Origin: Channallabes apus
Taxonomy: Eukaryota; Chordata; Actinopteri; Siluriformes; Clariidae
Length of the DNA stretch: 64,000 bases
Direction of reading: 5' to 3'
Assembly: GCA_030522415.1 (NCBI GenBank)
Contig: CM060107.1
Coordinates: forward strand, 27,990,571 to 28,054,570
Positions 11,161 through 22,500 of the stretch are shown here, piece after piece; within the stretch, counting starts at the first letter, position 1; each line of letters starts with the position of its first letter. A model generated the notes under the pieces. It worked only from the letters and a program-made list of their open reading frames with translations. It made no database searches and had not been told where the DNA came from. Position numbers and translations under genes: made by a program.

Positions 11161-12628
11161 AAATGACATTTGTGGAATTCTCATATATATTGTGTGTTGG
11201 TCAGGTGTTAATAAAGATTTTAATTAAATATATATATATTTTTTGTAATTGAGCATAGATTATGATGCATTGCTCAATAAGAGGCATAATAGGGGAAAAA
11301 TGCTTTTAGTGATACATAAAAGTAAGCCAGTGTAATTATTGTTTACAGAAAGACCTATATATGTCTATATAATTTTTTAAAATTATTATTATTATTGATT
11401 GATGATTATTGTTATTATTATTTATAAACATCATCATGATCAGTTTCTGGCTTCATACTTAAACGTTCATTAACAGCATATATCCCTGGCCACATCAGAA
11501 GTGCTGAGTCTTAAATAGTGAACACTTTTTTAGCACCTGTGCTTATTACAACTAAATTTGATGCCTGGATGGCGTAGACGAATAGTTTGCTTAAAAGTTA
11601 TCATTTTAGCTCCCATTCAACTAAAGTTGCCAAAAGAAAAAAGCAGCCATGAACAAATGTTCTAAAACAAGTTTCTTGTTTTCTTTTTCACTGTGAATTA
11701 ATCCACTGCTGTATTCAGGGCTTGTGAATTCCTGATTTCCTGTGTTAAAGCCATCAACAACGTCTGCTGGACCAGAGGCAAAAGCTCTAAGCATTTGACC
11801 CCTGCTCTGATACAAGCCCTCGCCTCTGATGTTTGGGAAGAGACTAAATCAGCACTCCTGCACATGATTCACTCCCTTTCCACTCACACCAGTCTGCACA
11901 CGACACTCACAGATCATCACAACAGTGTCTCAGACCAAAGCACAGACCAAAGGCTTGAAAGAGACACATATGTTTTAATTAGGTGTGGCACCTTTCTACA
12001 AAGCTAGTGGCTCCTTTCATTTGTTGTTGTCATCTTCTGGTTGACTGTGTCATGTCAAGACATTGACTGCAATAACCCTTGTGTTTAACAACTAAGGTCC
12101 ATTCTCATATTTTTTGAGTTCTTGCAAAGGTTCACTTTTCTACTCTTAGAGAAGTGAAGAATATGGGGCTGATGTTTAGTTGCGTTGTCTTATTTGACAG
12201 CTTCTGATTAAATGAACCAATGATTTAATTATGTGGAGCTTTATCATGTGTTCATAAAATACAACAGTTGGTATTTGATTAAAGAATATTTGCTGTTTAG
12301 ATGTTCAGGATGGCACCAGAAATGAGAGCAGTCAACATTTGTGTAGTGATCTAGAAATAAGTCCCATATGTCTAACAGTCAGATTCTGTTTAGTTTCATA
12401 AACAATTCTGGTCATCAGAGAAACATTGTTTTAGGCTTAAATATGTTTTTTTTTTTTTTTTTACCAACACCAGTCCTCAAATGGTTGAGGAACAGAAACT
12501 GTTGTTGTTGGTAAGCAGAGATGCTTTCAGCCTTTATTTAGAGGCAGAGAGGATCTTACTCTTAGCCCTAGTACTTGGCAAAGCTACAAAAGGTTCTCTC
12601 TATCTTTCTCTCTCTCAGTATGTGTGTG

Positions 12629-12631
<3 letters not shown>

Positions 12632-12668
<37 letters not shown>
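12632..12668 (+). repeat. (CA)n microsatellite
   Basis: About 18 CA units, preceded by a TG-rich run. Confidence 0.95.
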
Positions 12669-12669
<1 letters not shown>

Positions 12670-13269
12670 TTCACATGTGTATATTATATTTTAACTTTGT
12701 CCTGACAGAACACAGAATGAAATTACTCATAAATCAACTTGTTTTCTGGGTTATTGAGGTTTGGATTAAAGTAGAATATTTCGATTCGACATTTAAGAAC
12801 ATACTGATAAATAAATTTAATACATTTACATTTGTACCATACAAGTGTATTTCCTTCACTTTGGGGTGAGCTATGTATGCCGTACAATATATAGTCGAAT
12901 AATGAAAATTATACTTTAATACTCTTATGTAAAGTAGGCCGTTTCAAAAACTAGTTAAGACTCCCCCTGCTGGAGCTAATGCGCACTGCAAGTGTCCTCT
13001 TTGCGTTATCCTCTAGGTCCCATGGAGTATCACTGGTGGCAGACATTTTACTTTCTGTTTATGGCATTGTGAAAAGGACTAGGTCTGCTAGAAATGTTTC
13101 ATCAAGAACATCAGCGCATAATAGTAAGTAGAAGAACAAAAAAAGAGAAACATTCTATTTTTGCTATTGACCAAAAAAAAAAAAAAAAAACTAACACTAG
13201 GGGGGAAAAGTCATAAAAGATGATAGGGGTGTTCCGGTTTCTGTATCCTTATGTCATATCTTAATGTGT

Positions 13270-13870
13270 GTCCCGTGTGGCCTGATGAGCAGAGAGCAGA
13301 TCAGGTTAGAAATCGCGCTGTGATTGGCTCTCGATAAGTAGCGCTGTCCAATCAAATCAATACTGATTAAACGCGCGCGCTTGGGTTTCTGACATCTGAA
13401 AAGTCTCAGCTCTTATTGTAGCTCGCTATGTCAACCATATGCATGGAGATCTTCAAGTCGGGCTTTGTCCACCGCTTATTACTGCCATTCCATTTAAGCC
13501 TCACAAAACTGCAACGAGTCAGCGTGGTGCCAATTAGTATGTTTGCAGCAAACACATCCCCCTCCCTTTGTTTTGATTAAACGGCATATTGATGGTATAA
13601 ATTACAGAGGACAAAAGATTGTTGGGTGTTTGTATGTAAATGTGTAATTAGCCGTGACTAGTTGGCTGGGATGGTTTCCGTGCGGATATTAATGCGGTAA
13701 TAGTATAGGCAGTAACCCGGGCACAAAGCAAGGTGAAACGCGTGCCACATAATTAACTGGGAAATAATGCTGCGGTTTAGCTCATTAGCATGGTCACTGC
13801 CATTCCCAGCCTAATGGAAATTAGGACAAGCTTTCTCTTCACTTTAAATCTGAGCTGATTTTCCTCCCAG
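13270..13870. promoter_or_regulatory. Candidate enhancer or conserved block
   Basis: About 600 bp of complex sequence without repeats or open frames. It includes two opposed CCAAT boxes (ATTGG near 13323, CCAAT near 13348), an octamer-like ATATGCATGG near 13438, GCGCGCGC at about 13373, and TAATTA plus CTCATTAGCATGG around 13751-13790. Density of homeodomain and POU words in unique sequence is typical of vertebrate developmental enhancers. This is the best such candidate in the left half, but conservation cannot be tested here. Confidence 0.4.
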
Positions 13871-14675
13871 AAAGCTTAGTGGAATATTTTTTAACAAGGT
13901 TCTGTAAATTCTTGCTTGCAGTAACTTTATTATCATTTGTAGAGAAGTAACACTTAAAGATGCAATATGAAACTGAGAATCCACTCTGCTATTAATTGGA
14001 CTAAATACAGCATGGTTGTACATCTCTATTGTTTTTGTTTTTTATTTTCCTTTCCTATCTGCCCGATCAATCACTCATCAGCTTACTTAAGCTTTTGGTC
14101 TGAAGGTCATTGAAATGAGACCTGCTGATCAGGGGGCAGAGTGAGACGCTTCAGTCTCTCACTTGGGCACTAGAAATTGGGGTTGAATCCAGGGGGACCA
14201 GTTAGGACTGCAAGACATCTTCAGGACCATACAAACCTATTGGGTACTTCTCTGGACCAATTAAAAAAATGTTAGCAGACATCTTCATGACTAATTTGGA
14301 AAAGTTATCATATCAAAGTACTCTTCAGGGCATCTTCACAGAGTAATTAGTAATATCCCAAAGACCTCTCAAGGAGTCTTGAGTGTTAAAGATTTTTAGT
14401 GACAAACGGGCTAGTTTTTGTGCCCACTTGGCAGTTTCTTGTATAACATCATATAACCTCGGCCACTGTCCTCCCTGAATAACACCATGTCCTCCTACCA
14501 TCCTGCCACAAGACTGAAAAGGTTTTTAAATATAAATCTTCCTTCATTACAACTGGTTTATGTGTACGTGTTTAAGAAATTGTGCTTGTTCTGATCAAAT
14601 AATTACATTACATATTTGTTAATAGGATTTGAAATAAATAGACTAGTTTAGGCTAATTTGCACTTTTTCCTGCTA

Positions 14676-15545
14676 CACACACCAATCAGCCATAACATGA
14701 AAAACATAGTGATGTAGACAACACTATCCTGTTTCAGTGACACCTTAAGGGGGTTAAGTATGAGAGCCTGTGAACAATTAGCTATAAGCTATAATTTTAT
14801 GCAACATACGTATTTAAAAGGGCAAGTATAAAAATCTAAATGACACTGACAAGGGACAAACTTGATGTACAGTATAGATGACTGGGGAGAGCATCTCCAA
14901 AACAGCAGGGTTTGTTTGGTGTTCTTTGTATGGACAGTAAATACAGTAAATGCTCAGTAAATACTGAATGTGGTGCAAGGAAATACAACAGGTAAACCAG
15001 TGACATGGTTGTGGGCATCCAAGGGAGAAGCTAGCTCATCCCACAGTAGAGCTACTGTAGCACTGTGGGAAGGAGACATGCTGAGAGGAGGCAGTGAAAT
15101 GAATGCACTGGGAAAAGTTCTGCTGGGAAATCTTGGATCCTGGGATTCATGTGGATGTTGCACCTACCTAAACATTCCATGTACAATCCTTAAAGACAAC
15201 ACTATTCTCTAATGGCAATAGCCTCTGTGAGCAGGAAAATGTGCTTTACCACACTGCAAAAATGTTCAAAGATGTTTTGTGGAACTAGAGTTCAATGTGA
15301 TGAACTGGCCCCCAAATTCCCTAGATCTCAATTCGACTGAGAATCTGTGAGATGTGCTGGACAAACAAGTCTGACTCAAGAAGGTTCTACCTTGCAATTA
15401 AGGATGTAAGTAATCAGTTGATAATATTTTGGTAATGCCAGATACCATAACACAGCATCAGATGTCTTGTGGAGTCCAGTCCTCTATGGGACAAGGGGGA
15501 CCTACACAATATCAGACAGGTAGTTTTAATGTTGTGGCTGACAGG
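14676..15545 (+). mobile_element. Tc1/mariner remnant with inverted ends
   Basis: The left end contains CCAATCAGCCATAACATGAA and the right end its approximate complement, TTTTAATGTTGTGGCTGACA. Between them, around 15290-15350, is a decayed plus-strand transposase with a PNSLDLNSTENL-type reading, corresponding to the conserved [10 protein letters not shown] segment of Tc1 transposases. Stops interrupt it. The same terminal motif occurs in the element at 43645-44023. Confidence 0.7.
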
Positions 15546-15999
15546 ACGTTTGGTTGATGTGGTTACTTGCATCACAGACAATCTAAAATATAACACACAA
15601 TGAGGAATTAAGCTAAATCTGAATATTTTGCTCATATCTGTTTGCGGATTAAAGAGTGCAGGGAATTATAAATCGCTTACGGCTGGGCGAACACAACTTT
15701 AAATCAGCCATTTTAAGCTACAGGGTACAATATGTTAAATTATTATAATTTGTTACAATACAGCCATGCGCCACCAAATAAACAAATAAAACAGACAAGT
15801 TGTTTACTTATTTATGAAGGAACGGGCTTTTATTTTAAGGCATAGTGTTTTTTTTTCCATCTTGTCAATAGTTAAATATTCTAAATATTTTGGTTACTAA
15901 GTTTGTATGCACATGCACTGGCGTAATCAATTAATGATCAACGGAATCGACCAATTTTCCAAACTATTACTAGTTTATAAGATTGAGGAAGTCGCGGTG
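15546..15999. other. Intergenic, nothing recognised
   Basis: AT-rich unique sequence between a Tc1 remnant and the CpG-rich island; no frame, repeat or motif stands out. Confidence 0.6.
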
Positions 16000-16390
16000 A
16001 CACGATGACGGGGGAATATTGTACAGTATTGGCGGGAGGAAGGATAAAGCCCGAGGAGACGTCTGACTGAGCCCCAATCACCCGCTCCTGTCACCGCCGC
16101 CTCGGAAGTGCAGTCGAGTCTCCCCGCTCCGTCTTCTTCCCCGAGCTTCTCGTTTGTTTTCGCGTCGCATTCAGAAGAAGCCCCGAAGCCTGAATCACGC
16201 AGCGCTCACTTTAGAGTGCGAAGCCGATTCCGAGGGGAAGCGCGGAGGATGACGGGACGGCTAGGGGCGGGGCTTCTGTGCGGGGAAAGTGACAGCCGCT
16301 CTAATTGCCACTAATCAGCGCGCGCGCTCTCAGTGTCGCCGACAGAAGGGAAGCGCGGGTGACCCGCAGAAATAGATCCCGCCTCGGGGT
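16000..16390. promoter_or_regulatory. CpG-island-like promoter candidate
   Basis: About 390 bp of markedly GC- and CpG-rich sequence lie in otherwise AT-rich DNA. It contains a CCAAT box (about 16074-16078), an ACGTC motif near 16048, a GC box GGGGCGGGG at about 16264, and a GCGCGCGC run near 16320. A CT/CA microsatellite (about 16391-16425) borders it. No transposon ends or recognised protein are present; the 68-codon frame at 16108 (+) is arginine/serine-rich, as any CpG-rich DNA would give. It could be the promoter of an unannotated transcript such as a lncRNA, or an unmethylated regulatory island. The direction of transcription is unknown. Confidence 0.45.
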
Positions 16391-16394
16391 CTGT

Positions 16395-16425
<31 letters not shown>

Positions 16426-16525
16426 GACAACAGTAGCAGAACAATTTTAACCAGAGTCTCTGGTCAATAACAAAAGAGAGAGAGAGAGAATTTCCTATCA
16501 CGTATTTAAAAGTAAGCGCGTTCAC

Positions 16526-17449
16526 AGGAGCGCTACATTATTCCCTTTATTCTGTTTCACGCTCAGCTATGGCTTTGAATTACAGAGGAATCTTTGTTAA
16601 GCGTAAGAGGGGGGTAAGAATAAAAAATTCATCATACGGAGTTGTAGATAAGGTGAGAGGAACACGGGCTATTTTCGTGTTGGAACCAACATTTGCAAAA
16701 AGTTCCACGTCCTTAAGCAATTATTAGCGGTGATAGTTTGACATGCTCAAGAGTTGTCAACAAACTGACTCACACAAAGCACAAAGCAGAAATAAAACAG
16801 AGCCTGGGGCAAAATTAACTGGGAACTAGGCTTATGAATTATGAATGGCAATTATTTTGTGCAGTGAATGAGGATAGCAGCAGCCTAGCAGGTACAGGGA
16901 CAGCATTTAGGCTAGGGCTGAAGACAGAAAGGAAAGATCGAGACTAAGCAGGGAAAGTGAGTACTGAAATTCAGCAGAACGGTTTTCATACTGAGTACAA
17001 ACATGAGCGGGCCTACGTGTTTATGTGATCCTCCCAGTTACCAACACCGATACTGATACTAAGCTAGTGGAACCTCAATGCAGTTTCAAGTCTGGTTTAA
17101 ACAGAGGCCGTGACAGGTGCACACATGCTTCCATTTACAACTTTACTTGTTACAGTATATGTATAATGCCATAGATGTTCTTTTAATGGTATAAAGAGAA
17201 GGCCTAGTAGCTGGCGTGCAAGTTCTATTTTACTTTTTAAAAACACTGTAGGCTACATACAGCCCAAGTACTAGCAATACTATTTTCATTGACTGACCTA
17301 CCACTGTCTGTAGACCTATTGTTTTACAAGTAGGAAAATATGATAATGATATGGGGCTGATACCTGTATCAGTATAACAATCTGAGTGAAGACCAACAAT
17401 GTGGCATAACATAGTACTCATACATATATTAGATTACACTATAGTCCTT
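16526..17449. other. Intergenic, nothing recognised
   Basis: Unique sequence to the right of the CpG-rich island. If the island drives a plus-strand transcript, its first exon would lie here, but no convincing splice donor could be singled out. Confidence 0.5.
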
Positions 17450-17645
17450 ACTGGTCGGCACTGTGGCTTAGTGGATAGCAGTTGATTTCTGCCTTATGGT
17501 CTGTGTGCATGGAGTTTGCATGTTCTCCCTGTGCTTGGTGGGCTATCTCTGGGTACTCCTGTTTTCACACAGTCCAAAGCCATGCCTACATTGATCATGC
17601 TGATTCGCTTTTCTCAAATTGCCTGTAGTATGTGAATGTTGTGAC
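17450..17645 (+). mobile_element. V-SINE fragment, diverged
   Basis: It retains a degenerate tRNA-like head (CACTGTGGCTTAGTGGATAG) and the central domain (TGGAGTTTGCATGTTCTCCC, then a CACAGTCCAAAG word). The 3' body is lost or unrecognisable. Confidence 0.8.
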
Positions 17646-17799
17646 TACAGAGGTTCCTAGCTGGGAGGATGGATAGTCTATGTTGCTGAGGTGATACTCG
17701 CAAATCCTTCCCTTTTTTGACTTTAGGAGGCATCTTGTACCTAAAGTGTGCTTATTGTACCTGTATTGTAATATTTATTATAATTTTAAAAGTAGAAAA

Positions 17800-17955
17800 T
17801 AGTCCAATTAGGTGGCATGGTAGTGTACTGGTTATCACTGTGGCCTCGTGTCCCCACGGTCGAGGGCTCAATTCTCACATCTGGTTCGTGTACTTCGAGT
17901 TTGCGTGTTCTCCCTTCCTGAGTGTACAGGATAACATATTGAGGATGAATGAATG
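17800..17955 (+). mobile_element. V-SINE fragment, internally deleted
   Basis: A head (TAGTGTACTGGTTATCACTG, with a B-box-like GGGCTCAATTC) runs into the central GAGTTTGCGTGTTCTCCC. It then jumps to the tail (TGTACAGGATAA, GGATGAATGAATG), so the middle of the element is missing. Confidence 0.75.
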
Positions 17956-20900
17956 CACAAATAGCCCAATTACAGTATTTCATCAATTTAGGCAAAATAA
18001 TTACTTATCTACATCTTCAAATGAAAGACAAATATCAGTGGAACAAAATCTAAGGCTACTAACCCATTGACAAGCAAAGGTATATTTAGTTCTTGTTTGT
18101 TTGAGAGTATAAGCAAAGGCAAGTGACTTTGGCCTGAGTAGCTCTGGAAATTATACATTATTTATATATCACATTTATATAAATTTATCTTAAATATATG
18201 TTGTGTCCTTTTTGCAGTGCTCCATATTTTGCTCAAAAATACAAACCCAGTGCTAGCAAACTAACAAGCTCCCCTCAGGGAATACTATCATTAAGGTTTT
18301 AATCTCATCTAGTGTTTGTCTAAAAATCCCTTAACATCACAAAGCATTTTTAATCCACTAATTACAGGCTATGTACATGCTTTACATTGATGAATACAAT
18401 CGAGCTCATTTTTCAATTATAGATGATAATTGGAGGGTGTTTAATGCTGTATGTTTAATGATTGAAACATTCTCTTGAGTCATTTAAAAATATATTCCAC
18501 AGGAGGAACTTTTTTGTAGGATAAATTTGTATTTTTTTAAAAAACAGTTATTTGGGTGATCCCATATAAGAAAAAATGTTGGAAATGGAAGTAAAAAATC
18601 CAATAATTAATTAGATTATTATATGGAAAATTATTATTTATTGTTAAGTTACTTGAGTAGATGTACAGTTATTATCAGCTCATCAAGTTCATTCATTTTA
18701 AAAGCAGTTGTATAATGAACATTTTGGCACAATGTAAAGTGTTACCATCCAGAACTAGAATATTTAAAATGATATTATACCACTGCAACAAGTGTTAAAT
18801 TCTCAGCTGTGTTTGGTTGGAAGATGCTGATAAATTTTCAACGACAACAGAGCCCTGACTTTATTTCAGACTGCAGTATTATATTCTGCAGTATTATAAA
18901 GTATTATATTCTTGTTCTTATTCTTATAGTTGCTTTGTTTTTTTCTAAAGTATCAACTTACACAGGAATGCATAAGAAATGTATTTTGTGTAAATGGTTA
19001 TATGGTGAAATTGTATCTGAGATGCTATAGTTCCTGGAAGAATTGTCTCCAATGTTAGTGTTTTTGTTACAGTCAAAGGTTTGACAAGGGAATGTCTTTA
19101 GATTGGAGGTCTTTGGTGTTTTGACAACATAAAAATTATATATTTTTTGTCTTATTTATTTCCAGCTTTAACTAGTGATGGAATAACTGTTTGTACCTGC
19201 AAGAATGTAAATGACGACATGCAAGAACTTGTTATATCGAAAATGAAATACTTTTTACTTGAAGATTAAGTGTGCTGATCTAGGAATTAATCTTTAAGGA
19301 AATGGATAATTTTTCTATGCAACATTGAATTTTCCAGATATGTATTAATTTTGACAATCCGCTAATGATCTCAAGCATAAGCAGCAATTTGCCCTAACTG
19401 GTGAAAGCATGATGTTTTTACAGAGTACGAGGAATGAAACTTCCTTAACAGGATTCAACCAACAACAAGTCCGATTTAAGTTTTTTCCCCCCAAACAGCT
19501 ACTGTGCCTTTAAAAAAAAATCTTTTGTAGTAAATCCTACATTTATTCACAAGAGTTGAAAGATCCATAACACCCTGATCTGACTACAAAGTGTATGATT
19601 GACAGGTCTGTGTAATTATCACTACTGTGTGCTCCTGCGTGGAAAACGTAGATGATAATCACAACTTTAAAGTACAATAACCAATATATATTCAACATTC
19701 CTTTGTTTAAAGGTGCTTCTGAAAACACCTCTGATTTAATAGAAACTGTGATGCTCGATAAGCAAGACTACATCACATCTGTAAGCACTTTTTGCTCAAG
19801 TCGCACACAGTCAACCCATCTCCCTCAAGGTGTTTTTTCTTTCTAGTCTTTTCCCTTTGTTTTATTGTCAGGAAACACACAAAATATATGCAGTTTGTTT
19901 TGAATTAAAAGTCCCTATAAATAAAAATAAACAAAGGAAGTAAACATTGTTAAAATCTGGCGGTGGAATTTGTTTATGAGTATCGGTTTGTCACATCCCT
20001 GTCTTTTTCTGTTTTTTTTTCCCCTTAGAAATAAGATCTATGTAAAAAGATATTCTGAGAATTATTTATAATAAATTCACATTTGTGACTTGTGAAAGGA
20101 TCCTGATGTACTGATGTGTGACAGTGATTAGGGGGCATCGGTGTGAGTCTGCAGTTAATGTGATAAAACAGTATCTAAAAAAAAAATAAGATCAAGGTAA
20201 GATGAATGGGAAAAAAAAGGCCAGTGCATAGCATTAGAGGTCTTATGTTTTTTAGCAGTCTTAGTTGTGTAGATATGTAATTGTTGTACATGCCTCCAAG
20301 ATACACAGAGAAGAGGTTTGAAGTCCAAAAGGTAGAGTGATGTTTTGCATATGCGGTGTCCGTCAGGCCGGGCAGTGAGGAGGGGCTGTGCTCTACTGAT
20401 CCTCTTGCTGTCTGCCAGTCACTGTGTTTATCATTAAAATGAACTCCATGTTTCATTATCCATGAGGGACCATCAGTAATGTGATAATGGAAGCCCTTCA
20501 CTAGCCCTCCTTTGGTCAGGTTTGACAGAAACCTCCTGACACCACAAAGGCTCAAGCCCAGGTAATTACCACTACATACCGCATGCTTGTTCCCTGAAGT
20601 GGTCTTGTTTTTATGTATAATTAGCTCAAACATGGCAGACTGTGTGTTTAATGACAGGCGGTCTAAAGAGGACGGGATGGAAACAGATGGCGATATGCTG
20701 AAGCATCATGCCTATATCTTCTTATTTACTGTTACTCCTGGCTGCACCATGGTTTTAACATTTAATCGTCCAAAGTAAAATTTCTACAGTACAGAGCCAT
20801 TGAGCAGGAATCAAACAGTGAGGAAGAGCTGAAGTCTATTTTAAGATCTGCACAGATGAGCACAAATCTTGTTTTAAATCTCATTTTAATATTTTCGTCC

Positions 20901-21396
20901 ATTTTTAATGGTGCGCTTCTTATCTGTCTGATATCAGAGTAGAAATGTCTGTAAGGCAAGTTTAAGCTGGAAAGGCTTTGCAACGTGCTTTGAAATTGAA
21001 TGTAAGCATATATTTATTTTTATGGATTAAAACGACAGGAGGAATCTGCAGAAGTCTGCCTCTGGAATTAATAACAATACTGTACTCGAGTGAGAATGAA
21101 TAGGAAGAAAGCAGTAGCAGTTTCTGGGTCATTACCAGTGATGTGCACAAACGTACAGATGGACCATTGCTCTACACTGATAAAAGAAACCCCCCGGTTT
21201 AAGGTGTCAACCATCAGCATGGACTCAAATTGTATAAAATATGATCACTTACCACAACCGAATTGTTAATTTGGACATCTTTTAAAATTTAAAAGATTAA
21301 TGCAAAACTGCACACTGTTACTTTAACACATTATTGCAGGTATCTGATTAAAAAATATATACCTGTACCTGTATGACTGTGACACAATTTCCAATT
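17956..21396. other. Intergenic, no gene seen
   Basis: AT-rich unique sequence. The longest frame (152 codons, minus, 20175-20633) overlaps a low-AT candidate conserved block and matches nothing I know. No splice-consistent exon set was found. Confidence 0.5.
20320..20640. promoter_or_regulatory. Candidate conserved non-coding element
   Basis: A balanced-composition block with TAATTA-type and TTTATCATTAAAA words, free of repeats, in the gene desert. Inference only. Confidence 0.25.
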
Positions 21397-21408
21397 ACAA
21401 TGCTTCTT

Positions 21409-21728
21409 GGTAGCACAGTGGCATAGTGGTCAGCACTGTGGGTTCGATTCCCACCTTGGGTCTTTGTATGTGGAGTTTGCATGTTCTCCCCGTGCTTGGT
21501 GGGTTTCCTCTGAGTACTCCAGTTTCCTCCCACAGTTCAAAGACATGTAAAGATAAGCTAATTGGCATTCCCAAGTTGCTTGTCATGTGTATGTATGTAT
21601 GTGTGCCCTGCGATGGATTGGCACCCTGTCCATGGTGTAACCCGCCAGAAGCCGAAAGTCTCCTGGGATAGGCGCCAGGCCCCCTGCGACCCTGTACAGA
21701 ATAAGCAGTATAGAAGATGAATAAATGA
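21409..21728 (+). mobile_element. V-SINE with target duplication
   Basis: An almost complete copy with a short head (GCATAGTGGTCAGCACTG, GGGTTCGATTCCC), the central TGGAGTTTGCATGTTCTCCC domain, a CCCTGCGATGGATTGGCACC body and a GAAGATGAATAAATG tail. A perfect 12-bp duplication, ACAATGCTTCTT, flanks it at 21397-21408 and 21729-21740. Part of the tRNA-like head is deleted compared with the copy at 6123. Confidence 0.92.
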
Positions 21729-21740
21729 ACAATGCTTCTT

Positions 21741-21960
21741 TGATTATGGAATGCATTTGCTGTGGCATCTTTTTGTTAAGCTTATGCAATGCCACAACAC
21801 TTATTTCCATCCAGAGTATCATTATTTTCTCTCCAAGCTCTTGGATTGATAATGAGACTGCTGCATAAAGTCTTCCACAGCACATACCAAAGATTGTGAA
21901 TGAGGTAAAGGTCTGGACTTTGAGGTGGCCAATCCATGTGTGAAAATAGATTGAAGAAAA
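21741..21960 (-). mobile_element. Tc1/mariner fragment
   Basis: The end of this stretch (GGTCTGGACTTTGAGGTGGCCAATCCAT) is the complement of the Tc1 transposase segment encoding a DWPPQSPDL-like peptide. The preceding part resembles decayed C-terminal transposase and carries stops. No terminal repeats were found. Confidence 0.55.
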
Positions 21961-22179
21961 AAATAGTAGCTAAATTTCTACACCCGTATTTAATTGCTTT
22001 CCTAACATTTGCAATTCCATGTCAGTATAATCGTGACCTCTTTACATTCCAGCACAGGTGCAGAATCAAACATTTGCCAAACATTTGTCTACTAATGCTT
22101 GTTTATCCCACTTGGATCTACCGTAGCACATGTGGGATGCTGCCTCTGTTTAGCAGATCTTAGCACCTCTCTTTCCCTC

Positions 22180-22500
22180 TGTACTGCCGGTTCTGTTCCG
22201 GCACAGAAATGAAATATTCATACTAATTGTCGAGAAACCTCTGAATAAAGGGACAGACTATCAAATGAAAGGGATCTCTCAGGGAAGCTGTCATTAGACG
22301 AGTATTAAAGTTGCTTCGTAAGAGAGCTATCGTAGCTTTCTTTTTGATATGCCTGTGCCCCGTGCAGTCCCACCGAGCCGTGCTTCCCTTAAAATATATT
22401 TATAATGAAGGGCCTTCGTCAGGGAACTGTCACTCTCTATCAGTCACTCGGCCCTGTCTCACTGACCTGTTCCCTCAGGCACCACCCAGAAACACCTGAT
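22180..22500. promoter_or_regulatory. Candidate conserved non-coding element
   Basis: Unique, complex sequence with ATATTCATACTAATTG and CCTCTGAATAAAGGG words near 22215-22252 and a CpG-bearing segment to 22450. No coding or transposon signature. Inference only. Confidence 0.3.

Larger units (their letters stand above)
11161..14675. other. Intergenic, no gene seen
   Basis: Mostly AT-rich unique DNA with short AT-only tracts, one CA microsatellite and one strong candidate conserved block (13270-13870). No exon or RNA gene was recognised. Confidence 0.55.

Noticed and set aside
12481..12869. Threonine/histidine-repeat frames
   Set aside because: Translation of a CA microsatellite and flanks.
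20175..20633. 152-codon open frame on the minus strand
   Set aside because: No recognisable domain and no splice or promoter context; it overlaps a non-coding-looking unique block, and frames of this length arise by chance in 64 kb.
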